Positions 29,785-38,325 of a stretch of 64,000 nucleotides of DNA are shown here, one piece after another (position 1 is the first letter of the stretch; each line of letters begins with the position of its first letter). Source of the DNA: a virus; the IMG/VR virus record IMGVR_UViG_3300005563_000033, positions 1 through 64,000 of that record; one strand, given 5' to 3'. The notes below the pieces were generated by a model. That model saw only the letters and a program-made list of their open reading frames with translations. It ran no database searches and was not told where the DNA came from. The translations under genes and the position numbers were made by a program.

Positions 29785-30460
29785 GATTGAGCAAATACAA
29801 GAAGCTATTTTTTATGCGGAACAAAGACAGTCTAAAATTACGCCACTGGCCTTGGCCGTTCCGGCATTAAGCTCTTTAAACATTCGCCATTTAATGAATA
29901 ATTTAGGGGCCATATCCACGCATTATCTTGAACATGGCGTCCATAAAGGAGGTTTATTCTGCGCAACCGTCTTTAAGAACAACAACCTTATGTCAGCTAC
30001 AGCGGTGGATAACTTTGAATCAGACGAACATAACGCTGATAAGGCTATGCCGCAGTTTCTGGAAAATGTAGAAATATGTTTGCCAAAAGAACTGAAAATG
30101 GGGTTCGTTCATAGAGAGGAAGAAAATACTTTGACAGAGTGCTTTACGCTCATTAAGCGAAATAGTTTCGATGTTTCTCCGGAAGAAATACCGCACAAGA
30201 TAGACTTATATCTTTTTGATGCAGATCACAGTGAGGATTCGCAATGCCGGGCCTTAACTCACTTCCTCCCTGCAATGGCAGATGAATTTATTTTTTGCGT
30301 AGATGATTGGGATTTTCCAGAAGTGAGTGCCGGAACCCTAAGAGGGATAAAGGAAACAGGAGTTGAAATATTGTTTTGTCAAATATTCGAAGGGAATGAC
30401 CACGATAATGACGGCTGGTGGAATGGCTATGCGGTGTTCCTGCTAAAAAAGAAGGTATGA
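29774..30460 (+). CDS. methyltransferase-like protein, Methyltransf_24 type (228 aa)
   Basis: Contains YLEHGVHKGGLFCATVFKNN (motif I region, residues ~52-71), DLYLFDADHSEDSQCRALTHF (motif IV, about 146-166) and FCVDDWDF. These match the class I methyltransferase family often found in glycan clusters, though the first Gly-rich motif is not canonical. Coupled to both neighbours by overlaps. Confidence 0.6.
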   Translation: MLSKIEQIQEAIFYAEQRQSKITPLALAVPALSSLNIRHLMNNLGAISTHYLEHGVHKGGLFCATVFKNNNLMSATAVDNFESDEHNADKAMPQFLENVEICLPKELKMGFVHREEENTLTECFTLIKRNSFDVSPEEIPHKIDLYLFDADHSEDSQCRALTHFLPAMADEFIFCVDDWDFPEVSAGTLRGIKETGVEILFCQIFEGNDHDNDGWWNGYAVFLLKKKV

Positions 30461-31209
30461 GCAAACGATTAGGGGGAACGATGTTTGTTATTGATGGCCT
30501 AAAATGGGACTACCCTTTCGAAGAGTCTATTTTGTCCATGAAAGAGCATTGTGATGAAATTATCATTTTAGATGCTGGTTCATTGGATGGAACGGCTCAG
30601 GTGTTGAAAAAGTTAGAGGATAAAAAGACCAAAGTAATTTACCTAGATCGTACCGAATGGGAAGAACAAAAAGGGTGGCAAAAATTAAATTACTTTTCCA
30701 ATAAGGCCATTGCGGAACTTACAACCGAATGGAATTGGTATCAGCAATCCGACGAAATTCTACATGAGCATTGTTATAACGTACTAAGAGGAGCCATAAA
30801 TTCAGGCAAAGCAGATAGCTATATGTGTGCTAGGTTCAATCTATGGGCATCCCCTTACAAGATGATTAATGTTGTCGGGAATAGGAACCCGTGCAGCACT
30901 AAAGTTCTAAGACTGGCCAAATCTCAGTATATGACATACGGAGACGCCGAAAGCATTGCTTGCGACAACGTGAACGAAGACTATGTTAATCGTATTCGAT
31001 TATATCATATGGGATTTGTAAGGTCAAAAGAAGTACACGCGGCCAAAATAAGACACATGCAAGCAGACGTGTTCCAGGTTACGCCGGACGCAAAACTAGA
31101 AGGAATGACTACATTTGACCCGTATAAATGGTTTTCCGAGGACGATCTTATCCCAATTCCAGAACCATTACCCAGAGTCATACAAGAATGGGCAAGAGCT
31201 AGGGAATAA
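30457..31209 (+). CDS. family 2 glycosyltransferase-like protein (250 aa)
   Basis: Start ATG at 30457 (ATGA overlap with the previous stop) rather than an in-frame ATG 39 bp upstream. GT-A-type segments: FVIDGLKWDYPFEESILSMK, DEIIILDAGSLDGTAQVLKK (a nucleotide-binding DxGSxDGT pattern) and YQQSDEILHE (QxDE). Resembles proteins that transfer sugars to phage or host surface glycans. Last gene of the cassette. Acceptor unknown. Confidence 0.72.
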   Translation: MSKRLGGTMFVIDGLKWDYPFEESILSMKEHCDEIIILDAGSLDGTAQVLKKLEDKKTKVIYLDRTEWEEQKGWQKLNYFSNKAIAELTTEWNWYQQSDEILHEHCYNVLRGAINSGKADSYMCARFNLWASPYKMINVVGNRNPCSTKVLRLAKSQYMTYGDAESIACDNVNEDYVNRIRLYHMGFVRSKEVHAAKIRHMQADVFQVTPDAKLEGMTTFDPYKWFSEDDLIPIPEPLPRVIQEWARARE

Positions 31210-31245
31210 ACAAAAAATCCTTAACTTAGTAAAAATTTAAATATT

Positions 31246-31470
31246 ATGCCAACTACATCTGCCAGCACTAAGGTAAACCATGCTGACCTTCCCAATCTTT
31301 CAGGGCAATCCGTTGTCGTTCGCTTCACTTCCGATGAATCTGAAAAAAGAGGAACCGTTAGCACTTATGACAGCGGTAACCAGAAGGTAAGGATTAACCA
31401 AGGGAAACGCCATTTCTGGGTTCCATCCGTAAATACTACATCCCACATTATCCGGGTAGAAAACTTCTAA
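31246..31470 (+). CDS. hypothetical small beta-barrel protein (74 aa)
   Basis: Ser/Thr-rich N-terminus, then strands SGQSVVVRFTSDESEKRGTV and KVRINQGKRHFWVPSVN, consistent with an SH3/OB-like barrel. It precedes packaging genes. No family assignment. Confidence 0.45.
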   Translation: MPTTSASTKVNHADLPNLSGQSVVVRFTSDESEKRGTVSTYDSGNQKVRINQGKRHFWVPSVNTTSHIIRVENF

Positions 31471-31473
31471 GCC

Positions 31474-31692
31474 GTGACCAAGGTAAAAGTTTCAAAAGGG
31501 AAGGGACAAATAACCTATCCGCCAGATCATAAACCGGGGATGAGAGTGCCAAAGGGCGGTAGTTCGTGTTTATCATGCGAGTACCTTTCGGATGGGAAAT
31601 GTACCAACCGCTACTTTATAAAGTGGAATGGAAGTGGTGTATTGCCAGCACCCCCCGACGAATACTGTTCGGACTGGTATGAGCAAAAATAA
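31474..31692 (+). CDS. Cys-cluster protein, HiPIP-like pattern (72 aa)
   Basis: GTG start 3 bp after the preceding stop. Cysteines in SCLSCEYLSDGKCTNRYF and YCSDWYE (C33, C36, C43, C65) follow a CxxC...C...C pattern seen in small iron-sulfur or zinc-binding phage proteins. Function unknown. Confidence 0.5.
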   Translation: MTKVKVSKGKGQITYPPDHKPGMRVPKGGSSCLSCEYLSDGKCTNRYFIKWNGSGVLPAPPDEYCSDWYEQK

Positions 31693-31697
31693 TATTT

Positions 31698-32390
31698 ATG
31701 AGTGAATTAAAAGCTGCTGCTGGCCGTGTAATAGTCAAAGTAAAAATGGATGAAAAGGATTCATACCAGTTTGAATCCGGGCTAAAAATAGCTATCCAAC
31801 GCAACACCGAAAACTTTGACCGCAAATACACCTCTATATCCCAAGGAGAGGTAATGGACTCTGAATACATACCCAAAGGAGCAACCGTTTATTTCCACCA
31901 TAACGGAACCCACGAAAACAACCACATTTATAATTATAAAGCTCTTAATACCGAAGACATAGCCAATGAAATAAGATACTTCTCTATTCCAGAACAAGAA
32001 TGTTTCTTATATCGCATTGGAGACGGTGAATTATTGCCATTAAAGGGATTTGCCACCGCGCTTAGGGTATTCAAGCCTTACAATGGAATACTACAAGGCA
32101 TAGAACCAACTCTATTAAAGAATGTCCTGTATCTTACTTCCGGTGAAATGAAAGGACAAGTTTGTCATACCCTTAAAGCCTGCGATTATCAGCTAACAGT
32201 ATTGGTAGACGGAAGAGATAGAAACATCATTCGCGTACGAGATGTAGGATTCCATGAAGAACATCGAGAGGAACTTGTGGCCATTAACCACGCTTACGCC
32301 AAGCAAGTAAAAGAAGGAAAGCTATACCTAGGACTTACTACAACCGACTGCAAACCTTTAAATGAGTTTCAAAATGCCGTTCACGGATAA
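31698..32390 (+). CDS. protein with GroES-like N-terminal segment (230 aa)
   Basis: The first ~75 residues (AAGRVIVKVKMDEKDSYQFE...QGEVMDSEYIPKGATVYFHH) follow the strand and loop pattern of co-chaperonin GroES (GRVIVK..., later GEV and GxxVxFxxxxG). The rest (80-230) is beta/helical and unassigned. The genome also carries a full-length GroES-like protein at 43415. It may help fold virion proteins with host GroEL. Confidence in the domain is modest. Confidence 0.5.
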   Translation: MSELKAAAGRVIVKVKMDEKDSYQFESGLKIAIQRNTENFDRKYTSISQGEVMDSEYIPKGATVYFHHNGTHENNHIYNYKALNTEDIANEIRYFSIPEQECFLYRIGDGELLPLKGFATALRVFKPYNGILQGIEPTLLKNVLYLTSGEMKGQVCHTLKACDYQLTVLVDGRDRNIIRVRDVGFHEEHREELVAINHAYAKQVKEGKLYLGLTTTDCKPLNEFQNAVHG

Positions 32391-32679
32391 GTTCATAAAA
32401 GTACCTATAATTAAGTATGATACTTCGGAAGAAAACATACTAGGGAAAGACCCGCATGATTGTGAACGGTATATGACATTTAAATGCATTGATCCCCTCG
32501 AAATAGCCTCTTATGATCCTGCCATTCCTAAAGGCCTGCCATTGACAAAAGAAAATGAAGTCTGGACTTCTGTGTATATGAAATACGGGGATTCTTTTTA
32601 TACGCCTATCCCTATAACCGAATTTGAACAAATACTAAACTCATTCAAACATATAGAACTATGGGCGACGAATCAATAG
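32362..32679 (+). CDS. hypothetical protein (101-105 aa)
   Basis: Overlaps the preceding gene by 29 bp if the ATG at 32362 is used, or 17 bp with the ATG at 32374 (MPFTDKFIKVP). Beta-rich with YDPAIPKGLPLTKENEVWTS. It precedes packaging genes and may be a structural or packaging accessory. No family. Confidence 0.5.
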   Translation: MSFKMPFTDKFIKVPIIKYDTSEENILGKDPHDCERYMTFKCIDPLEIASYDPAIPKGLPLTKENEVWTSVYMKYGDSFYTPIPITEFEQILNSFKHIELWATNQ

Positions 32680-33017
32680 AGGAACTAAAGAAGCAGTTAG
32701 AGGCTGAAAAAAAAAGGAATAAGGCGTTGATTGAAAAGATAGCCGGGTATGAAGGCCCAAGCAAGGCAAAGCTTTACTATGCCATTAACCGACAGGTGTC
32801 AGATATGGCTGACATGATAAACTCTAAAAGCCTTAAAAATATAGATATATCGGATGGCTCAGATAAGAGTATTGAAAAAATGAAAATAATATGGGGTGCC
32901 GTTAAATCCCTATGTGAAATTCTCCCATTACTTGCTCAGTCTGCCGGTATAACCGGAAATGAAGAAGAGGACCTTAAAACCCCATTTATTGAAACCGTAG
33001 CCGAAACAAGAAAATAA
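32661..33017 (+). CDS. possible small terminase or coiled-coil packaging protein (118 aa)
   Basis: N-terminal coiled-coil (IEELKKQLEAEKKRNKALIE), then helical region (RQVSDMADMINSKSLK...). Ends one base before the TerL gene. Small terminases commonly sit here and begin with a helical DNA-binding or oligomerisation region, but no clear HTH is visible. Assignment by position only. Confidence 0.45.
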   Translation: MGDESIEELKKQLEAEKKRNKALIEKIAGYEGPSKAKLYYAINRQVSDMADMINSKSLKNIDISDGSDKSIEKMKIIWGAVKSLCEILPLLAQSAGITGNEEEDLKTPFIETVAETRK

Positions 33018-35087
33018 ATGCTGTCAGTAGACATATATGGCTCACTTTGTTACTATCCGGATGCTCCTCCGGATTCTTTAATTGAGGGGTGGGACCTGCC
33101 AAGGGAGGAACAATATTGGAGAAGAAAAGAACTGCCAGACTATTTCGACATTATTAACTATGATGAAGATAAAAATGCGATACTTACCCCACAACAGAAA
33201 GCATATGCATCAATAGAGGTACAACGTTGCAAAAAAGGGTATTGGTTCTTTAATAATGGCATTCCTACTTACATAACCGGGAAAAACTATTTCTATCTTC
33301 AGTGGTGGAAATTAGAGGACGATATACACCCAGACTATAGAGATGCAGATAGGAGGTATTTTTTATTCCTTGATAAGTGGGAAAACATTCTATGGTGTAT
33401 TGGCATAGGGAGAGGTAAAAAAAGACGCGAAGGCGCAAGCTCTCAGGCTACATCCAATTTAATTTATGAATGCATATTTTACACTAATAGTAATTGCGGT
33501 CTTGTAAGTAAAACAAATATAGACAGCAGAGACACCTTTACTGACATGGTATCTTTCGGCTACAATCAGTTGCCTGTATTCTTAAAGCCAAGGCAGTTAA
33601 ATAGGGCCGACAGTGTTACTGAACTTGTGTTTGCTGCAAGAGTAGGAAAGGGAGATGTGGCCGCAAAGGGTATGCGGTCTAAGGTAAATTATCGAGCCCC
33701 TGTAGAAAATGCATACGATAGAGGCCGCGTTTCGAGAGGGCTGTGGGATGAGGGCGGAAAATGGCCATTGGATGTGAAGTTCTCTAAATTCATTTCTAAG
33801 GTTACAAAGACAATGGTGAAAGGAGCCAAGCGCGTTGGGTTCGCTGAATGTCCATCAACTGTGAACGAAATGACAAAAGGGGGCGGCGCGGAGTATAAGG
33901 TATTTTGGGATGGAGCCAATCAATTTAAAAGTGGTGGCAAGAAAACAAAAAATAGATTTGTTACTTACTTCACTCCGGCATATGATAATTACGAAGGGTT
34001 TATTGATAAATACGGAATGTCCGTCATTGACGAACCTACAGAGGAGCAATATCAATACCTTGTTGAAAAATGGGTAGTTAAAGACCCTAATACCGGAGAA
34101 ACGGTTTCCGAAATATCGGAAGAAGATATTAGGCTAGGCGCAAGGAAGTATATTTATAGTAGGCGCGAAGGGTTAACGGGAGAGTTATTAGAAGAGGAGA
34201 TAAGGCAAAACCCATGCACTGTACAGGAGATGTTTGAGGCTGCCAATACAGATTGCGCCTTTAATTCCTATAATATCAATAAACGCAGAAAAGAACTTGA
34301 AGAAAAGCCTATATACAAAAGGAAGGTTCTGTTTTATAGAACGCTTGATCAAAAAGTAACCTTCCGGGATGTAGATGAAAAGAAAGACCCATTTTATTGG
34401 AGGATAACAGCCTTCCCGCCCCCGGGCCAAGAAAATATCTATAAAACAAATGCGGGAGTAAGAGAGCCAGGACGTACGCATGATGGAGTTATTGCCGTGG
34501 ATAGCTATTCTAATAGTCAGGGAGGGCGTAAATATGGCTCCAAAGCGTCTGCTTGGATAGGCAGAAGATTTGATATATTAGACCCAGAAAACACAGGGAA
34601 GCCAATAGGCCATCTTTACGGACGACCAGCAGACAAGGCTATACTTCACGACCAGTGTCTCTTAGCGGCAGAATACTTTGGTTTTAAAGTTTTTTATGAA
34701 CACACGGCAGATGATTACCTGTCCCACTATCGGGATAGGGGCAAATCCGGGTATTTAGGGACATACCCCATGAGTTTAATTGATCCGAATAAGCGGCATA
34801 ATGCAGATCGTTTCAAGGGTGTACCTATAACACCATTCAGCCTTACTAAGCAACTAGACAATGGGATTGCCTATTTCAACGACCATTGTGATTTGATAGA
34901 TTTTGAGGAACTACTTGAAAATGCGCTCATTTTTGATCCTTACGATAGGACGGCCTATGACTGCGTGGTAGCATTTCTGATTCTTGTATCTTGCCTGATG
35001 GAGCCTATAAATAAGCCAAGGAAACAAACCGAACCCTTGGTAACAGTCTACGAAAATCCCCTTTATGGTAGAAATTCAATGAATTAA
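33018..35087 (+). CDS. terminase large subunit (689 aa)
   Basis: ATPase part: LTPQQKAYASIEVQR, ITGKNYFYLQWW, a P-loop-like GIGRGKKRREGASSQAT (129-145) without the canonical GxxxxGK[ST], and a middle domain. C-terminal RNase H-like nuclease: DGVIAVDSYSNSQGG (D494 region), DDYLSHYRDRG and DPYDRTAYDCVVAFLI near 641. This order and the 689-aa length fit large terminases of crAss-like and related Bacteroidetes phages. It starts exactly after the upstream gene's stop and is followed by a promoter-like box. Confidence 0.82.
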   Translation: MLSVDIYGSLCYYPDAPPDSLIEGWDLPREEQYWRRKELPDYFDIINYDEDKNAILTPQQKAYASIEVQRCKKGYWFFNNGIPTYITGKNYFYLQWWKLEDDIHPDYRDADRRYFLFLDKWENILWCIGIGRGKKRREGASSQATSNLIYECIFYTNSNCGLVSKTNIDSRDTFTDMVSFGYNQLPVFLKPRQLNRADSVTELVFAARVGKGDVAAKGMRSKVNYRAPVENAYDRGRVSRGLWDEGGKWPLDVKFSKFISKVTKTMVKGAKRVGFAECPSTVNEMTKGGGAEYKVFWDGANQFKSGGKKTKNRFVTYFTPAYDNYEGFIDKYGMSVIDEPTEEQYQYLVEKWVVKDPNTGETVSEISEEDIRLGARKYIYSRREGLTGELLEEEIRQNPCTVQEMFEAANTDCAFNSYNINKRRKELEEKPIYKRKVLFYRTLDQKVTFRDVDEKKDPFYWRITAFPPPGQENIYKTNAGVREPGRTHDGVIAVDSYSNSQGGRKYGSKASAWIGRRFDILDPENTGKPIGHLYGRPADKAILHDQCLLAAEYFGFKVFYEHTADDYLSHYRDRGKSGYLGTYPMSLIDPNKRHNADRFKGVPITPFSLTKQLDNGIAYFNDHCDLIDFEELLENALIFDPYDRTAYDCVVAFLILVSCLMEPINKPRKQTEPLVTVYENPLYGRNSMN

Positions 35088-35108
35088 TTAGGATTTTCAA
35101 AAAAATGT

Positions 35109-35116
35109 TATATTTG
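35109..35116 (+). promoter_or_regulatory. Bacteroidetes-type -7 box TATATTTG ahead of the portal gene
   Basis: Exact TAnnTTTG match in the 49-bp spacer after TerL. The TTG start of the portal gene is 20 bp downstream. A -33 TTG is not evident. It is likely to give the structural genes their own promoter. Confidence 0.55.
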
Positions 35117-35136
35117 AACTAACTAACTCTTTTTCA

Positions 35137-37566
35137 TTGTATCCCGAAAATAGATCAGGGGACCCCGGCCCGCAGTCCGGTAATGTACTCAAAAACTTCC
35201 AGTTAACAACGGATAGTAAGAGTAAACTAGATTTCTCCTACGGGAAAAGTATAGCGGAATACATAGTCTCTACAATGGCTGGAACCAATAGCTATTACTG
35301 GTTACGGAACAATCGATATAAGCTCAATAGGAACGCAGCAGCCGGGAAAATAGATATGTCAAAATTCCAAGATCGCTTGGAAATGAACGGGAAGGACAAC
35401 TTTGCAAATTTAAATTGGCAAAGTATCAAGGTGGTCAATACGATCATAGCTCGTTTAGTAGCTCGTGGGATGAATAGCACTGAAAAGATTGTTGTAACCG
35501 CCGTAGATTCCCTTTCCCAAAAAGATAAGCAAGAAGAATATCAAGCCGCCGAATTTTACATGCGTCATCAACAGATGATCCGACAATTAGAACAAGCATC
35601 CGGCCAACAAATCATTCCTACTGGCCAATACATTCCAGAAGATCAAAATGAGCTAGACCTTTGGGCGGCTGAATATTTGGAACTTCCAGAAGAAATATTG
35701 TACGAAAAAACGGTCAATGATATATTAGCGGCGAATGGCTTTTTTGATGTGATAAAGGAAATGCAATTGCATGACAGTGATGAGGTTGGATTTGTTGGTA
35801 CATACACTTGGATGGATGAGTCTGGGGTTATTCACGTAGACCGAGTGAAGCCAGAAAATGCCATCTATTCGTATTCAGAATTTAATGATTTCAGGGATAC
35901 AGCTTGGCGTGGTCGAGCTTTCGATATGAAAATCAGTGAGTTTAGACGTAGATATGGTAAAGAATTTGGTGGCAAATTGACGGAGGAAGAGATTTGGCAA
36001 TACGCTATGACTTCCAAAGAATACCAGCTTGATGATAAAATACGCTGGCTCTTACAATGGAATACAATGATGTTACGACCTTATGACGAATGGAATATAG
36101 GTATGATCCATTTTGAATTAAGGAGCTTGGACAAAGACGATTACACTATCACCGAAACCCTTCAAAATAAAAGAACCTTTGTTGATCGGGGCGTCCCTAC
36201 TAATCTGAAACCCAATCAGGAATATGTAGCAGATGAATATTGGAATATCTATGAAGGGATGTTTGCCCGCGATAAGTGCGAAATGCTGGAATGGGGATTG
36301 AAGAAAAACATGATTCGCCCCCAAGACCCGAAAGAAATAGGTAACGCTGAATTCTCTTATAGCTTCTATATGCATCAAAATTACCAGATGCGTAATGTAG
36401 CTATCCCGGAAAAGATAGAGGAGCCGGTGGATCAAATGATATTGGCTCTTCTGAGGATTCAACAGTGTATTGCCACTATGCGGCCGCCCGGATCAGCCAT
36501 AAACGTAAGGGCATTAAGAGAGGTGGATTTGGGATTAGCAGACGGCACAAAACCTTTTGATGTAAAAAAAGTTTTTGACCAAAAAGGAGACTTGTATTAT
36601 ACGGACATGGATGCGGAAGGGAATATGATTCCCGGCTCTCCCGTAACGGCTGCCCCAGACGACGGCTTTATGAACAAACTACAAGCCCTGATTGCCGATT
36701 ATCAATTCCATCAGGCTGTTTTGCGAGATGAACTAGGAGAAGACCCCAATCTTATTTCCCAAGCAGCCAAACCCCGCGTTACCACAGAGAACATAAATAC
36801 TGCCCAAAATCAAAGCCTCTTAGCTACCGATTACTTTTATGACTCTTGGTTAAATTGCATGAAAGATACAGCCAAGAAAGTATGCTGTTTGATTCATGAC
36901 TCTGTTTATTACGGAGCATCAGTCTATAGGCATCTTTTAGGGGAGCAAGATGTAGAAGGGCGTGTGTTTACTTCTGACATACAAATGTTACCTACGGAGC
37001 AAGAGCAAGCTAACTTACAGGCCATGATGAATGAGATTATCCAAAGTAACCCTGAATTTTTGGTATACTGCGACACATTTAAGGTCATGCGGATGGCTAA
37101 GGAGGATTACAAACTTGCAGAGAAGTATTTGCGTCAATGTCAGAAAAAAATGATTCAAGGCCAAAAAGAACAAGCCGCGCAGAATACACAGTTGGCCGCA
37201 CAACAACAACAGGCAAGCAACCAACAGGCCGCTGAAAATGAAATGCAGATGGAGAAAATGAAGGCGGATTTAGAATCTCGAAAGAATGAGGAGTTAAGTA
37301 GGGCCAAAAAAGAAGAGCTATTTATTAACGGAATATTCTCTGTTTGGACAAAAGGGGGAACGCTACCACCCGAATTACAGGGGGTGGCTCAGGAGCTAAT
37401 CCAAAATGTAGGATTACCTTTATTTGCTCAAAATACAAAAAATAATGTAGCTTTAGCACAAGGAATGCAGGCCATGCAACAATCGGACCAGGGACAACAG
37501 GCCCCATCTGAAGATCAGCAAGAACCTGCCGAAACCGATCAATCACCACAAACTATGCAACAATGA
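35137..37566 (+). CDS. portal protein (809 aa)
   Basis: Directly follows TerL and precedes scaffold and capsid, the standard portal position. The N-terminal ~110 residues (SYGKSIAEYIVSTMAGTNSYYWLRNNRYKL) are typical of large portals of Bacteroidetes podoviruses, and the C-terminal ~140 residues are a Gln-rich tail (QQQQASNQQAAENEMQMEKM). The start is TTG at 35137; no in-frame ATG is available upstream and the nearest downstream one would remove the first conserved region. The protein forms the ring at the DNA entry vertex. Confidence 0.78.
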   Translation: MYPENRSGDPGPQSGNVLKNFQLTTDSKSKLDFSYGKSIAEYIVSTMAGTNSYYWLRNNRYKLNRNAAAGKIDMSKFQDRLEMNGKDNFANLNWQSIKVVNTIIARLVARGMNSTEKIVVTAVDSLSQKDKQEEYQAAEFYMRHQQMIRQLEQASGQQIIPTGQYIPEDQNELDLWAAEYLELPEEILYEKTVNDILAANGFFDVIKEMQLHDSDEVGFVGTYTWMDESGVIHVDRVKPENAIYSYSEFNDFRDTAWRGRAFDMKISEFRRRYGKEFGGKLTEEEIWQYAMTSKEYQLDDKIRWLLQWNTMMLRPYDEWNIGMIHFELRSLDKDDYTITETLQNKRTFVDRGVPTNLKPNQEYVADEYWNIYEGMFARDKCEMLEWGLKKNMIRPQDPKEIGNAEFSYSFYMHQNYQMRNVAIPEKIEEPVDQMILALLRIQQCIATMRPPGSAINVRALREVDLGLADGTKPFDVKKVFDQKGDLYYTDMDAEGNMIPGSPVTAAPDDGFMNKLQALIADYQFHQAVLRDELGEDPNLISQAAKPRVTTENINTAQNQSLLATDYFYDSWLNCMKDTAKKVCCLIHDSVYYGASVYRHLLGEQDVEGRVFTSDIQMLPTEQEQANLQAMMNEIIQSNPEFLVYCDTFKVMRMAKEDYKLAEKYLRQCQKKMIQGQKEQAAQNTQLAAQQQQASNQQAAENEMQMEKMKADLESRKNEELSRAKKEELFINGIFSVWTKGGTLPPELQGVAQELIQNVGLPLFAQNTKNNVALAQGMQAMQQSDQGQQAPSEDQQEPAETDQSPQTMQQ

Positions 37567-37838
37567 GTGTAGTAGTAACCAACCAAGTTTCATCTCCTGC
37601 GAATGCCGGTCAATGCGCATTGGTAACACTTAATTCAGCAGATGCTTTGGCACAACTGCCTACATTGACAAATGGGACAAAGGCCACTTGTGGCTCAAGC
37701 TCAAAAGTTGGGTATGTAACTAATGTGGACGCATTGGGTAATACCTTTGAGGTAAGACCGGTTACACAACAGGCTAGATTTGATAGTTCAAGCACTCCGT
37801 ACATACTAAATGCTACAGAGTCAATAACTTTAGGGTAA
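37563..37838 (+). CDS. possible head-decoration or structural protein (91 aa)
   Basis: Ser/Thr/Ala-rich beta-type protein (MSVVVTNQVSSPANAGQCAL). Overlaps the portal stop by 4 bp. A similar style of small beta protein appears at 27453 and 10436. No family assignment. Confidence 0.45.
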   Translation: MSVVVTNQVSSPANAGQCALVTLNSADALAQLPTLTNGTKATCGSSSKVGYVTNVDALGNTFEVRPVTQQARFDSSSTPYILNATESITLG

Positions 37839-37854
37839 CGAATAAAATATTTTT

Positions 37855-38208
37855 ATGGCTACATCCTCAGTACTTGATATATCGGCTGAATTTAATTCAG
37901 TAGGGCATAAGAATATAGATATGTCCGGGTGGGATTCGGTTACTATTCAATTAGTGACACCCACGGGAACTATCACATTTAATGGAACAAATGACGATGG
38001 AAGCGTAACGGGGAGCGTTCAGGGAAATGCAAATTCTGCTATTAACTGGACAGCTATTCAGGCAACCAACTTAAATACCGGTGCGGCGGCCACTACCGGC
38101 GCAGCGTCTGGGCTATGGAGGGTATCTGCGTTTCCCAGGTTCTTGCAATTAACCGGCAGTTCAGTTACGGCTGCTAAAATATTATTGTTCTTTAGTAAGA
38201 TTTGTTAA
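37855..38208 (+). CDS. possible structural protein (117 aa)
   Basis: Ser/Thr/Asn-rich beta protein, MATSSVLDISAEFNSVGHKN, with repeated TGxxT patterns and a C-terminal strand. Located between portal and scaffold. Probably a virion decoration or fibre component. No named family. Confidence 0.45.
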   Translation: MATSSVLDISAEFNSVGHKNIDMSGWDSVTIQLVTPTGTITFNGTNDDGSVTGSVQGNANSAINWTAIQATNLNTGAAATTGAASGLWRVSAFPRFLQLTGSSVTAAKILLFFSKIC

Positions 38209-38213
38209 AATAT

Positions 38214-38268
38214 TTCCACGTGGAACGTTCTGTGGAACAGAAAGGCCCGCTGTAGAAACAGAAGGCCT
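38214..38268. repeat. palindrome plus tandem structured repeat before the scaffold gene
   Basis: A 12-bp palindrome TTCCACGTGGAA (38214-38225) is followed by two imperfect copies of a ~19-bp unit: CTGTGGAACAGAAAGGCCC (38230-38248) and CTGTAGAAACAGAAGGCCT (38250-38268). Each copy can form its own CTGT/ACAG-type hairpin, and AGGCC (38243-38247) can pair with GGCCT (38264-38268). No T-run follows on the plus strand. Protein-binding site or processing signal are candidates. Confidence 0.6.
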
Positions 38269-38325
38269 ATAAAAAATTGGTTAGTATCAGGACACAAGGT
38301 AGTGATTTTTAATCAACTATAATAT

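Noticed and set aside
38242-38280. Intrinsic terminator between 38208 and the scaffold gene
   Set aside because: The hairpins are present but no T-run follows on the plus strand, so it is listed as a structured repeat instead.
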